A stretch of DNA of 64,000 nt. Origin: Perilla frutescens. Taxonomy: Eukaryota; Streptophyta; Magnoliopsida; Lamiales; Lamiaceae. Shown in pieces: positions 1-12,713 of the stretch; positions within the stretch are counted from its first letter, which is position 1, and each line of letters opens with the position of its first letter. The DNA lies in the NCBI GenBank assembly GCA_026008535.1, contig BRKX01000018.1, positions 25,056,088 through 25,120,087 on the forward strand. The letters are read 5' to 3'. The notes below the pieces were generated by a model. The model was not told the origin of the DNA, did not search any database, and saw nothing but the letters and a program-made list of their open reading frames with translations. The translations under genes were made by a program, and so were the position numbers.

Positions 1-352
1 TTATAAATAAGAATGTATAATTGTCCACGATTATAGAACATTTGGTTTCTTTGATTATATGACATGTATAAAAAATTTAATTATTTTAAATGATAAAATT
101 GAAATAGAAAAAATAACAAATTATTATTATTATTATTATTATTATTATAAATGAAAGATATTTTTTTAGGCGACAAATATAGAGTATTACAAATCATCCA
201 TCTATGCATAAAAAAAAATTTAAAATTCTACCAATCTCAAATTTCCAAATAAAAAAATAATAAAGAAAATGGTATTTTTTAAAAAAATACAATGGTTATA
301 ATCTAAACTATCATGGAAAATGAAAAAATAAAATAAAAATTTACAACAATAA
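1..352. other. AT-rich intergenic DNA with (ATT)n
   Basis: No gene is visible. The stretch is strongly AT-rich and holds an (ATT)n microsatellite at about 121-149. Confidence 0.6.
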
Positions 353-359
353 ATGTTAA

Positions 360-520
360 TACTGTTGTCTATTATTCAAAAACTGTTGTCTAAGACAAAA
401 TGTATAATAGACAACGACTTACAGCAGAATTATTGTCTATTATTCAAAAACTGTTGTCTAAGGCAAAAACGTGTAATAGACAATGATTTACACCAAAACT
501 GTTGTCTATCACACAATTTT
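360..520. repeat. 68-bp tandem repeat built on TGTTGTCTAT
   Basis: Two and a half copies of a unit of about 68 bp are seen; the shared segment attattcaaaaactg starts at 371 and again at 439. Each unit contains GTTGTCTA and its reverse complement TAGACAA(C/T), so each can fold on itself. The same GACAAC...GTTGTC motif recurs at about 21090-21120. It probably belongs to a transposon end. An (AT)n tract follows at about 526-547. Confidence 0.6.
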
Positions 521-552
521 GCCTTAATATATATATATATATATATAGATAT

Positions 553-1500
553 AGATAATTCAGTCGGTATTTGATTCATATAATACGAGCTTATTGATGA
601 TGAGTTTGCCCTATTATCACCCATTTGAATGATAACCCATCACTCCAAAATTAGGGAGATAATTTTTATCCCAATTTTGAATAAACTCAATTATTATCAT
701 TTAAATAATTTTCTGACTTCTCTTACCCTTAATTTTAGAAATACATATTTACATAGATGCATATTATGTATAAAGTAATTTTTTCCTCAAAATCACTTTT
801 AAATAAAATACTAAAAACACTTAAAAATAAGAATAATAATCCACCGTGAATTATACTATAACTTCATAATTGCAAATTTAAATTAATAATGAATACTTTA
901 TGAAATTGCATGATCTTGTTCATATTTTCATAGTTTCAACTGAAAATCATTTTGCAATTTTAAATCAACAATGAAAATTTTATGAAATTGCATAATTTGA
1001 TAGTTGCTACTATAAATTTATAATTTCAATTTAAATAGTCGTTCATAATTTTAGTTTCAAAATTTTTTGGTGAAAAAATTGTAACTTTAAATTAATAATG
1101 AAAATGCTACGTAGAGGACAATTTATATATTCACATACACTTTAAATCATAATCATTAAGTCCAAATAAATATTGAAAAATCTATTACAAATCATTAAAA
1201 AATATCAATTAAGCAATTTAAACATAAAATTATTTTTGTATAAGTAGTTCAATTATACTTTATCATGTCAAGCTATCCCATGAACCGTATCAAACATGGC
1301 CTGAAGGTAAAAAAAAATCAGTGTTTCTCATGTCAGATTCTTTTTTATTTTTGTTTTTTTGTTAGAGAAGTCTTATAAATGTGGAATTTTAAGACCAACG
1401 AAACGAAATGAGGAGAAAAATTTGAAAAATGAGAGAAAAGAAAATTTGGCCAATTGAGGGGCCCAACGAGTCGTGTAATGGCCCAGTGAGATAATTTATT
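553..1500. other. AT-rich intergenic DNA
   Basis: No convincing coding region. There are short imperfect repeats of a phrase like tttcaatttaaa...aataatgaaaa at about 870-1100. The last part (about 1400-1500) becomes less AT-rich on approaching the ROP gene and may be its distal promoter. Confidence 0.5.
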
Positions 1501-1931
1501 GAGCGAGAAAATAGTTGGGGGAGAGAGAGAGAGAGAGTGTGAGCGGTTCAACGGCAGCATTTCCCGGCTAAATAAGGTATTATGCGTGATGGCCACCCAA
1601 TTTCATATCACGCCAATTTTCTCTGATCAATTAACCATATTATTCTTGTTTCTCTCTCTAGATTTTGATCCCCCATTTTCTCTCATTCCACCTTCCCAAC
1701 CACATTATTCTTCTGTACATGCTGCCTAAAGGGTTAGGGTTCGAATTAGCTGATTGGCTTATTGTCCCAGCGTTGAAGGGGAAGAGCAATGGTAAAGCCG
1801 AAAACTGTGTGTGCTCTTTTTACGCGTGTATTGTGCATTTCTGGTAATTAGGTGTAGTTGGTCATTGCACATTGCCTGAGGATTTGAGAGAGAGAGAGTG
1901 AAAAAAGCTGGGATAGTTCGATTTGGGAAGG
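1501..1931 (+). promoter_or_regulatory. Upstream region and 5' UTR of the ROP gene
   Basis: This stretch holds GA-rich tracts (about 1521-1537 and 1886-1898) and CT-rich tracts (about 1650-1700), which are common around plant core promoters and 5' UTRs. No unambiguous TATA box can be assigned. The transcription start is not determined; cDNA would be needed to place it. Confidence 0.4.
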
Positions 1932-4485
1932 ATGAGCGCTTCAAGATTCATCAAGTGTGTGACGGTTGGCGATGGTGCGGTTGGAAAGACATGTCTCTTG
2001 ATTTCCTACACCAGCAACACCTTCCCCACGGTCTGACATTTTTCTTCCTAAATGATTGTTATGTTGTGTTGTACGGTTGCTAAAATAAATGGTAGTTATG
2101 CTCAGTTGCATGCTAAATGATTGTTAAATTGCGTATGTGCTGACATTTTAGAATTTTTACAGGATTGAAAATTTCCCCTTTTTTGTTGTTATATGTATTC
2201 TTGAGGAATAGATGAATTGGGAAATTGAACGTCCTTTATACTTTTTTGATAGTTACGAACTCGGCATAGGATAATTGATGAGATTTTCAGGTGGTAGTGA
2301 ATGAAAAGGCACACGTGAAATGGATGCTAGTTATTGAGATAATTATGCCGTAGATTTCATGTTAATTTCTCTTTGTTACTTGTTCGATTATAATATTTAT
2401 TTTCTGATTTACTTTTATTCTTATTCTTCTTCTTTTTTTTGCCTCAATACTCATGGAAGGTAATTGATCTGGTGTTGATTTGCATCTGCTATGATGCTAT
2501 ATTATTTTTGTTCACTGAAATATGATCCAATGTGTTTAACATTTTTGTTTGGTTTTTTAAACGGAACAGGATTATGTGCCTACTGTGTTTGATAATTTCA
2601 GTGCAAATGTTGTCGTCAATGGAGCCACTGTTAACCTAGGCCTGTGGGATACTGCTGGTAATTAATATAAATATTTTCTATGTACTTCCAAAGATGAGTG
2701 CACCTACACTTGTATGGATAAATTTAGTTGTGTGTTTCTTCTTACAGTTCTAACATATGGTTATTGTTCTATGGAACAGGACAGGAGGACTATAACAGAT
2801 TAAGGCCTTTGAGTTACCGTGGAGCTGATGTTTTCATTCTGGCATTTTCTCTTATCAGCAAGGCAAGCTATGAAAATGTTTCCAAGAAGGTATGGATTTT
2901 TCTCGGTTGCAAAATTTCGATTTCTCTTTTTTCTGTCCTGCTGCCCACTCTTAGTTGCAACAATTTCTTTATGTTAATTGTCCTTTTATTTTTGGCTCTT
3001 GTTCATTTCCAATTCAGTGGATTCCCGAATTGAAGCATTACGCCCCTGGCGTCCCAATAGTTCTTGTTGGCACAAAACTTGGTGAGATATTAAATTTCAA
3101 AGTTCTATGAACCAGTTTATCCGTTAAAGATATAGCTTTGATATTGTGTTTGTTGATATTGAGAAATATTGTGCATTGCATATGTTATAAGCATATGTAA
3201 ATGGACATATACATAATACATGCTGTCAGCTTCAAGTGTCGCCACCTTAGTGCTGTAGTACAGAACACTGGCAACTACGTTAGAATAGTACACACTGTGC
3301 ATGAACAAAGAGTTAGGGGGTGTCTCTTGTTTAGTTTTTATAATACAAAAACATTTGATTTGTAATTATCATGCCCTAGCTCTCTAGGAAAAAAAGTATT
3401 TAAGTTATTATAGCATGTGATACTTGATGCTCGTGATAAGCTAAATCGGTTGCTGATAAAATTTTAGGTGAAAGTCACAAGCATCTGAAATCATCATCCT
3501 TTCTTGGTTTTATGAACTGTTTTTGTGGTAGTTTCAAGATTTTCCTAAGTTTGGCCACCTCCTGGTCATTATACAGTTGCTTGCTGGATTTAATACGTTC
3601 TTCAAAAGACTTCCTCCGCATGTAGTAAGTTCAATGTCAAATATAATAGCATCAATGAAACTATGGGGGCGTTTGTAATTGCATTGATGTCATCTACTTA
3701 GTTTGTTGTGCTTGTCATAAGATTCTAGCATTTCTTTTTCTAGATGGTCGTTTCTGTTGTTCCTTTTTTGTGCATATGATATTCTGTGCACACTGGTCGG
3801 TTTGAGTTCGTAGGTAGAAAGTATTGGCGAACAGTTTCTAATGCAGCAGTTGTGGGGTTTACCACAATGGCTTGTTTAAAACTTGGTCATGCATAATTTT
3901 TCTTTTTATTTCATGTTGAAATCTAGATGAATGTTTCTTCTTGCTATATCAAGTTAATCTTTTGTTTTTAAAATGTTTTATAAGTTAAAATTGGGTATAA
4001 ATCATTAAATGAAGGTTGTACTTGTTGTTTGTTTACTACTTGTGATGAATTCAGATCTTCGGGATGATAAGCAGTTCTTCGAAAACCATCCAGGTTCTGT
4101 ACCAATCACCAATGCACAGGTGAAATTCTGTGGCTTGGGCCGTATCGCCTTCTTTTTATTCTTCTTTATCCTACATACTGCTGGTTTCTGTGATGACTAG
4201 GCTCCCTGACTGAAACTTTAAACTTACAGGGAGAGGAGCTGAAGAAATTGATTGCCTCTCCAGCTTATGTTGAATGTAGTTCAAAAACACAAGAGGTATG
4301 ATGATATTGAGTTCCCTGCTTCCAGAGCATGACGTTAAGATTGTAAAGTGAACTAGTTCCGTAATATACTTTCTCAAAAACAGAACGTGAAAGCAGTTTT
4401 TGACGCTGCCATTAAAGTTGTTCTCCAGCCACCCAAGCAAAAGAAAAAGAAGGGAAAGGCTCAAAAAGCCTGCTCGATATTGTGA
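1932..4485 (+). CDS. ROP: Type I ROP/RAC small GTPase
   Basis: Plant Rho-type molecular switch that, when GTP-bound at the plasma membrane, directs polar growth, actin and vesicle traffic. Exons 1932-2030, 2570-2657, 2780-2889, 3018-3081, 4055-4119, 4230-4295 and 4384-4485 join without frame breaks into 197 aa, the usual ROP length. Visible motifs: P-loop GDGAVGKT (residues 13-20), switch I YVPTVFDNF (35-43, effector Thr38), DTAGQ (60-64, catalytic Gln64), TKLD (118-121) and ECSSK (157-161). The tail is polybasic (KQKKKKGK) and ends in CSIL, a CaaL geranylgeranylation box, which makes it a type I ROP. Cys21 and Cys158 match known S-acylation positions. All introns are GT-AG. The ATG is set by the canonical N-terminus MSASRFIKCVTVGDG. 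By position it may be the ARAC6/ROP5 orthologue, but ROPs are too similar to be sure. Confidence 0.96.
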
Positions 4486-5703
4486 TCAGCTTGAGGTGTG
4501 AAGATATACGTCCACCACTCGTTATTCCACACCATTTGTGCCCCTTTTTATCTTCCTTTTTGCGTAAGAAGTAGGAAGTCGCCTTGTATTCATTGTGATC
4601 TATGTGAAAGTGCATGTGGCTTGAATTCTACATAGTGCTTTTTTGGGTTTTGAATTGCTAGGTCGCACTTTAGGCCACTTCATTGTGCCCGTCCTCTTTT
4701 CATTCGTTTTTGTTTATGTATCGACCAGACATAAAAATTGCAATGTTGGCTAGTATTAATGGTTCTTTAATTTATGGTTTTGAAAATCTTGAGTTTTTGT
4801 TTTGTTATCTTTTTTCGTTTTCTTTTAGGGGAATTGAGTTTTGAAATGCTATCTTTTTTGCCTTCTATCTCGAATTCATCACTTCTCTCTTTTCTGTGTT
4901 TAGAAGAAATGAAATACGACTTGTCAAACGTATAGACACAGTGTATGTAAACTTGCGTATGGGTTATTTGCTTATTTTGGACTATTCTCTTTATGCAATA
5001 TTGGACTATACGGAATCAATTTGCTGGCAATTATATATCTTGTTTGTTTATTTTCAATGAAAATAATTCATCTAAAGTATCAAAGGAAAAGGAGTGTGTT
5101 ATTTTTTTAGACCGTCTGTGCACCGTGTAGTCACAAATTGATCAATTCCTGTTAGTGAAGTGTGCTCGCCAGTCGCCATAAATGTTTCAAAGTCACTTGC
5201 TTCATTGTTTTTCTATTTTTCGCCCAAATATACTATAATACTAATAGGCCGAATAGGTTTACAAAAAAATCATCAACTTTAAAAGTAACGAAAATAAATA
5301 AATACCGAAAGTATCAATTTTTTTTTTTTTTCAAATATAACTCCCGTTGAGATATTCGAACTAGCGTTAACTCATCTCACCGGATTCATACATGAGATAT
5401 TATTAGAACTAGTCGTTGAGCAATCATAATTTTAATTATTCTCTATTGTTATATTGCATATCATAAATTATCGTGTACATGAAATATATATGTAAACTTT
5501 GTAATAGACATGACAGTTACCGGCGTACCGCCTTAGAGCCAACTCCACCTTATCCCAGCTCAATCTAAATGAAAAAAAAAAAAAATCCACCACAATTAGA
5601 TCCAAATACGACGGCCCACCAATCTATTTTAAACATATATAATTAGAATAATTATGCCCAATAAATTTAAGATTTTAATTGAACTGAATGAAAGTCTCAT
5701 AAT
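4486..5703. other. ROP 3' UTR and intergenic DNA
   Basis: The first few hundred bases (to about 4800) are probably the ROP 3' UTR: T-rich, with no frame conservation. From about 5100 on, AT-rich intergenic DNA includes poly-T (about 5319-5331) and poly-A (about 5572-5585) runs. No gene is seen. Confidence 0.5.
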
Positions 5704-5717
5704 TAAATTGCAACATA

Positions 5718-5875
5718 GTTCTGGTGGAATGACCTAGTGGTAGAGTGAGATTACTCGAAGATCAAAAGTCACGGGTGAATCAAGCTAGTGGTGGAGTGAA
5801 ATTGCTTGGAGACCAAAAATCACTTGTTCGAATCTCCTCAATACAACAGGTCAAGTGTATAAATAAAAAAAAACC
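5718..5875 (+). mobile_element. tRNA-derived SINE, double-headed copy
   Basis: The element has a tRNA-like RNA polymerase III promoter: A box TGACCTAGTGG and B box GTTCGAATCTCC. It ends in an A-rich tail and is flanked by a 14-bp near-perfect target duplication (taaattgcaacata at 5704-5717 and taaattgcaatata at 5876-5889). The 5' head (CTAGTGGTRGAGTGARATT) occurs twice, so a partial tandem duplication happened inside or before insertion. The same family is found at 27789, 32107 and 55366. Confidence 0.8.
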
Positions 5876-5987
5876 TAAATTGCAATATAATAAACATTTT
5901 AAAGACTAAACCAAACAAAAGTTGGCATACCCACTTGGAGAAAATTTGAAAGTTTGAGCACCTATGTATAAGATGTGTTCAATTTTT

Positions 5988-6995
5988 TGGTTAATTGCCT
6001 CTAAAATCATAACTTTTATCCATTCTTTAATTTTAAACGTCACTTTTTAATTTTTGCAATTTTAACATAAATTGAAAGTATTTTGTAAATTAAATATCCC
6101 CAATATTTTTGCTCAAATTAAAATTGATGTGGCAATACGTGTGCAACTATGTGGCAGATCGAAACGACGCATGTGCATGAATTGGGGATCTCCAACTTTT
6201 TCTCAAACCCATGAAATTCTCTGCAAAATTCATTTCACAAAATCCATAATCCGTAAATCGCTCTAGTTATTGGCCACCGAGTGAAGGCGTCAGGTGCATG
6301 ATTTCGGGTGGTCCTTATGGGAGCAGATCGACTGTACCGAGTGCAGCGCACGTTGGAGGTCCTTGTTGCTGGCAGCAGCAACGACAGCCGCATCGTCTTC
6401 CAGCCCACTTTCGACTTCCGACTGCCGCCGAGGTTATCAAGAGGACAACCAACCCCAATATAATTATGCGACAACACCTATGAATTATCTCTGTAAAATT
6501 TCTTTCGCACATAAATCTACTCTAGAAAATTCCTTCAATCACAATCTTTTCTTGGAATCCCATTTTCAAGAATATGAATTTTCCCATTTTCAAGATGATG
6601 TGATTTTTAATGTCGACCTTCAAAATCAAAGAAATTTTTAGTTCAGTGATTTTGTTATATCCTAATTTTTAATGTCAATCCCCCATTATTGTTCAATTTT
6701 ATGTGTTTCTGAATCTTAATATTTGTTCTAAGATTATGGATTAAAGATTTTGTGAAATGAATTTTGTAGATAGAATTTATAGAGAATGAGTCTATCCCCA
6801 ATTTATGTATATGTGTCGGCTCAATTTGCCACGTAGCTGCACACGTGTCACCACATTAATTTTAGTTTGGGCAAAAATATTGGGGATGTTTAATTTACAA
6901 AATAATTTCAATTTATGTTAAAATTATAAAAATTAAAAAATGATGTTTAAAATCAAAAAGTAAGTAAAAGTGGTGATTTTAGAGACAATTAACCC
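5988..6995. mobile_element. Pack-MULE-like element with long TIRs
   Basis: Inverted arms of about 260-270 bp (roughly 5988-6255 and 6735-6995) begin (t/g)ggttaattg(c/t)ctctaaaatca. They are flanked by a 9-bp direct repeat TCAATTTTT (5979-5987 and 6996-7004), the target-site size of Mutator-like elements. The middle part (about 6260-6480) is clearly GC-richer than the flanks and the arms, as expected of a captured gene fragment. It has short open frames on both strands but no domain I recognise, and no transposase is present, so it is non-autonomous. Confidence 0.75.
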
Positions 6996-7004
6996 TCAAT
7001 TTTT

Positions 7005-7535
7005 AAGTCCTTTTTTTATATAAATTTTTTAAAGTCCTTTTTCCTAGAAATTTAAAGTCCTTTAAAACGCATAATCTCGGTTGAAAATATTATATATACC
7101 AATCTCTTAAAAAAAGAACAGTAAAAAGGTGAATATGCGGGTAATTTCTTAACTTGTGCAGTGGGGAAAAAACCTAGAACAATATTTTATTTTTCCTTTT
7201 TTCTTTTTTCTTCTCCGTGTAAGGTAGAGAAAACCAGGTGGGAGGAAGTAATCCTCCGTTTCAACAATTGTGTTTTTGGATTCCGATCGGAACCCTATCC
7301 TCATTTTTTGGAAATTGTTTCGATCGTCCCGATTCAATTTTTTTTTCTTTTTTTTTTTTGTCTCAAATTCTTTTTATAGATATAGATTAGTCAGCGAGTC
7401 GAATAATTTGTTGATTTTAGCAAAAAATCAACTCAAATCGAGAAATTGGATTCACATCCTGCTCTTTCAGTTTGATTCCGGGATCATCAAATACCCCCGA
7501 CAGTTGAGGTACAGAAACCCTAAATTTGGGTTTGG
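7005..7535 (+). promoter_or_regulatory. Upstream region and 5' UTR of LARP1 copy 1
   Basis: The proximal part is rich in CT and T runs (about 7185-7215 and 7338-7362) and leads to the start codon at 7536, preceded by the phrase aaaccctaaatttggg. The equivalent place in copy 2 reads aaaccctaattttggg, so the two 5' UTR ends are still alignable. No sure TATA box. Confidence 0.4.
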
Positions 7536-10500
7536 ATGGCTGCGACGTCGAAGTCTCCTACTTCTGTTCAAGCTCATAATTCTCGCCAGTCTCGGCGGCA
7601 CTCGGCGGCTCGTGGAGTGCAGTCGCCTCCTCACATTTCTCTGTCGGAAACTGTTGACCAGGAACAGTTTGTAACTTCCCTTTGTTCTGCACCATCCGAC
7701 ACTATACCTCAAAGCAAAATAGTGGATGCCTCTGGTTCTTTGGCCGTGGATGATTCTGCTGCTGGCGCCGATGCTCAGCTCGAAAACAGTGAAAATGGTG
7801 GTTCGGCGAAGAAGCCGGCCTGGAACAAGCCTTCGAGTGGGGCGGCTGCCGTAGTTGCAGAGGTTGGCGTAGTGATGGGAGCGGAGTCTTGGCCCGCTCT
7901 CTCAGACTCTGCTCGTGCATCCCCTAAATCTTCGTTAGTTTTATCAAATGGATCAATCGTTATATCTGAGGTTTCATTATCTCCGCCAATTTCATTTTTT
8001 CTGTTGTTTACACTAATTTTGTCTTTTCTTTTCATATTGACTTGAATTGCTTGTTCTATTGAGATATTGATGTGTTGCATTATGTGTCTAATGACTTTAA
8101 TTTGCAATGTTATGGAAGGTTCTTCATTTGTGGAAAATATTTCATCTGTAGAATTTATAATTGTCTTTCATAGGGAATACTAGCAGGCTCTTTGTCTCCA
8201 AAAAAAGAACCGGACACTAGCATTTCAACTCCATGTCACGTGGCTCCTATTGTCCAGAGCCAGAGGTCTATGAACCGTGGTGGTGACAGTCCAAACCACA
8301 ATAGAATGGCAGCTAATGGAAGCCTATCTCAAGCCCCTTCTATGCTAGGAGCTTTTGCTGGAGCACAGCAGCACAATGCTGGAAATCCTGGTGGTTCTGG
8401 TAGGGAATATAGTAAGGAAGACACACATAGGGTCTCCGGGCAGAGAGGTAGATCATTTGGTGGTAATGAGCTGCATTCGCAGCATGGTTCATTTCGGAGT
8501 AATAGTGGGCCACAAGCTCGAACTGATGGTTCTTACCATCATAGACATGGTGCAAGACGTGATTCTCATCGCAGGGAAAACTTCACATCTCAGAAGAGAG
8601 ATGGTCCTAGGCCCTTTGTACGTGGACCATCTCCAAATGGACCTTTTATGCCTCCTCCTCCTCCAGTAGTTATGCGACCTTTTGTAAATCCCATGGTTTA
8701 CCACGGTATGCATGCTTGTGTTAAATAATTTTGTCATGTAGTTTCATTCAGCTGATGTTTTGATGAATCTTGCAGAGGTGCCGCACGTATACTTTGTCCA
8801 GGGGCCCCACCTAGATTCACCCAGGCCCATGCCTGTGGTTTCATATTCACCAATGTTGTTTCCTATGACTGATCCTCAGTTAGCTACCAAAATCTTGAAC
8901 CAGATAGAGTATTATTTTAGGTATTTATTGTTTGTGTTTAGCCTTCATTACATGGTTTCTAAAGTAGCAGGAGCCTCTCATTTTTTGTTTGCTTTGTAGT
9001 AATGAGAATTTGGTGAAGGACACATATTTGCGCCAGAACATGGATAGAGAAGGATGGATTTCTATTAAGCTAATAGCTGGGTTCAAGAAAGTAAGCTAGC
9101 GAAACTGCTAAGTGCCTCACTGCCGTTTATTATTAGTCTTTGGTGTATGCCCCTCTTGATGTATTAAATATGCTTTATCCTATCTGCAATAAATTTGCAA
9201 TGCATGTTGAGTTATGTCTATGTACATTGATTAGAGGGATATACAACTGAACTCTATAAAGTGATTCTTATATGCCCATAATACCCAATCATTTATTTTT
9301 GATAAATTATTTGTCTTACACCTTGGAAAATGCCTCATCAAGTGAATGTCTTTTCGTTTGAATGGATTGCTACAGATGGAAAAAAGAAAGTATCCATACC
9401 AACCCCTGCACTTAAAACTCGATTTGAAAATACATTGTACATCAACAATTCAACATTACCAACTCCTGTCCAAACCAAGAATGATATGGGTTTTGGTTTA
9501 TTTAGGCTCTTTTGAGTGCCCCATGTGGAAAAAAATCATAAGTTCTTAAAAGTATTTACGTAAGGGGCAACCTTATGCATGTTAGCATACTTATGTCCTG
9601 TTTTAAATTTGCTGTCGAGCTGTTTATAAAATTAAATAAAACCTACGGGTGTTGAGAAGATAGGCTAGGAGAGCGACAATTTTCCTGGGAATTTTCATTT
9701 AAGTTCTGCCTCCTGTTTCCTTAACCCCACTTTATTTTGTCAGTTGAAAGTGAACCCTTTACCCTTTAAATTATTCAACCTGGCCTGTTACTTGAATTTT
9801 GTGGCTTCTATATGTAATCCACAGGCCACAGCTGGCTATGAGCAAGAGTGCACAGCTTCTGGTAGATTTTACTAATAATTATTGACCTTGAAGTTCTATG
9901 TTTAGCAAGAAATCCAACCACATCAAAACGTAGAAGTTATCAGTACTAGGATATGTTATCAATAGATGTTTTTTTTGGTTAAATTATTATCTGGTAGGAT
10001 TCTGTTTGGGGCTTTAGTTGTCATGTAGTAAAGATTCTTCTTCAATAAAGTTCAATAATTGGTTCAGAAACAAAAGGGTCTCAAATTGGCCATTGCAGTC
10101 CAGTTAGCTTTCAAGATAGGCTGGATATATCTGGTTTTACTTAATATATTCTATTTAGGTGAACTCAAATATCAAATTTAACCCCTTCGATTCCACATCC
10201 TACTTCATAAACCGTGATAAGGATTTCAAATCAGGTGGTTGAGTATACATAAGTTGTGTCCAAAAGTAATTTATGTATTAATAATGAGTTTTTGGCCACA
10301 AAATTGGTTTTTGGATGATTGGGTAAAACCATGTGATAATTGATAAGATACTTGGTTGTTGGTTCTTAAAATAAAGAGTATTCATAAAGAAATCAAATTA
10401 ACTAATAAAATTAGCAACATATAAAGGTTTGTCTTTGGGATGGTACTTTTGTAACCATGGACAAGATTATTGGTATGCCCTAGTTGAGATACCGTGTTGA

Positions 10501-11456
10501 AGCTTCATTTCCTGACATGCTTATGAGTTGATATCTAATGTAGCTATTTTACTGCAAGGAGGTACATGGAAGAATATTACTCTTGGACTTCCAGAATTGT
10601 TGTATATTAAAATAGAAGAAACTTTCTTCCAGACTGACTTAAATTTGGGATACAAAGTGGAAGTTTGTTTTTGGCTTTGTGGCTTATAGGATCCACAGTA
10701 AACGATGTAGCTCTCCAGTACATTTCAATGGATTATGTTAAGATGCATGGTGGATTAACTTATTGTTAAGTTGAAAGTGTATGGTTTCTTTTGATCTTAC
10801 CATCTATGGGATTAATGTTGTATTGCTTGTTTTTTTATTGCTTTAAAATATCTGAATTAGTATCTTGGCTATCCATAAGATAAGCTCACGACTCGATTCA
10901 TGCTCTTTTATGCTTCTCAGCTGCTATTCTTGTCCAATGGAATAATGGGCCTTTACTGTGAATATCTGTGTATGTTGTCATTTTTACAGGTCATGCAGTT
11001 GACAGACAATATTCACCTTATACTAGATGCCATACAAGCTTCAAATGTTGTGGAACTGCAGGTAAAATATATGACCTTTTGTCTCTCTTTTATTGTAGTT
11101 TTATATACTACAGCCGATATACCTATTATAGAAAATTCAGTCCATGAGGTGTAAATCTGTGAGATCAATCTTCTTCAAAGACAACCTTTGTTCCTGAGAG
11201 GTCCCACTCCCACTGCCATATTGATTTTTTGTCACAAAGACAACCTTTGTCTGTTGGTAGTGCTGGTCCATTTCTCAATGTGCATTTTGTTTTCTGTCCT
11301 TCTGTCTTGCAGGGCGATAAAGTGAGGCGCAGAAGTGATTGGATTAAATGGTTGATGCCACCCGCTGTAACAAGTCGCTCCATCCATGATTCTAGTCAGG
11401 ATAACCTTGCAGCAGATTTCAACAGGGTTGTGTTGCGTGAGAAAGCTGCCACATAG
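7536..11456 (+). CDS. LARP1: La-related protein 1 (LARP1b/c type), tandem copy 1
   Basis: Cytoplasmic RNA-binding protein of the plant LARP1b/c subgroup; relatives act in mRNA translation, stability and decay, and LARP1c is linked to leaf senescence. Exons 7536-7970, 8174-8705, 8776-8920, 9000-9090, 10990-11061 and 11313-11456 give 472 aa without frame breaks. The N-terminus is Ser/Ala-rich and carries a conserved plant segment AWNKPSSGAA...MGAESWPALSDSAR (about residues 95-128). A Gly/Arg/His-rich region and a proline run (MPPPPPVV) follow. The La motif (about residues 355-442) is intact: NQIEYYFSNENLVKDTYLRQ, EGWISI, IAGFKKV and a basic VRRRSDW end. The DM15 repeats of LARP1a are absent and the protein stops soon after the La motif, as in the b/c class. 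Intron 4 is long (about 1.9 kb). All introns are GT-AG. Confidence 0.94.
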
Positions 11457-12493
11457 AGTCCTGCCCTGTCTAATGTTGCCTGTGAACTTAAAACCAAAGT
11501 CAACACTCCGGGGAAGAGAGGCTTGGTAACACTAGTTCAAACTGTGTACCTCGCGTCTATTCTGGATGCATTTGAGAGAAAAGAAACCCTTGTGTCTTCC
11601 TCTCTTGGCGCAATTTTTTTGGAGAAAATGAGAAAAAGATGAAAGGTAGCATATGCTGAATTCTTATCCTAAGCAGGAGGTAGCTGATTTTGGTTACAAA
11701 TGTGTGACGGAATGATGCATCTTCATACAAATAACGGCTCAACTTCTTGGTGAATTACAATTGATAGAAAACAATTTATATTAGGAAATATTATGACTGA
11801 AGATTATATATAGCCTGAATCTCTTCAGGTTCAATTTTTGGTTTTATTTTCATGTTATGCTATCTTGGTATGAACTTAGTGTGATTTTACGTTCCTAGTA
11901 TAGCCTTCCTTGGTCAAGTATTATTTATCGAGCATGAGTTGATTGACAGACCACACTTCTTGGTAACAACATGCATGCATACCTCAACCTCTTGCCTTGA
12001 GGAGCGGAAGATGATGCATGTGATTGACGGTCGTTGGTCAAACTAATTGGATTTTTTATTTTTATTTTTTTAATAGAAATTTATGTTTTTTGGTTGATGG
12101 TGCCATGTTAGTAATGTTACTCTTTACATATATATACTGTAATGAAAAAGACCTCAAAATTATTTATCATAAATGGAAATCGCTAAAAATAGAAACAAAA
12201 GATTAAATGAAATAAAATGAATTTATAAAAAGCAATAGCAAATTACATTAAAAGTTGCTGTTAGTTTAAGTAACGGCAGTATTAGTCAGATGGGCTCCCA
12301 AAAAAAAAGTTATTTTGTGCTTTATGTCCACAAACAATTTTTAATTTTTTTGTTTGTGCATATTTTTGGCGGAAGAGTAAGCTTGAAGGAGAATCCACTC
12401 CTCCGAGAATGAATAGTGAATAACATGGGGGATAATTCACCCTTGTGTATGAGATTGAAAAGGATTATCATATGTAAACTATGTAAGCAAGTA
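11457..12493. other. LARP1 copy 1 3' UTR and intergenic DNA
   Basis: Likely 3' UTR to about 11900 (T-rich, tatatat near 11808), then AT-rich spacer. A direct target duplicate TAGGAGAT of the next element ends the region at 12494-12501. No gene is seen. Confidence 0.5.
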
Positions 12494-12501
12494 TAGGAGA
12501 T

Positions 12502-12674
12502 TAGGGATGTTAATTTTACCCGTAGGGTAAAATTACCCGCAGGTAAACGGGTTATAGGGGCGGGTAGTATCCGTAGATTTGGGTAACGGATAGGGTACTA
12601 CCCGTACCCGCTAAATTTTGTTAGGGTAATGGTAGGGCATGGGATTAAGGTTTTACCCGATTACTCTAACATAT

Positions 12675-12713
<39 letters not shown>

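Noticed and set aside
5724..5840. tRNA gene, from A and B boxes
   Set aside because: No cloverleaf can be folded, and the copies carry A-rich tails and target duplications, so they are SINEs.
6294..6641. Coding gene in the Pack-MULE middle
   Set aside because: Overlapping frames exist on both strands, with no conserved domain, no splice support and no start context; treated as cargo of the element.
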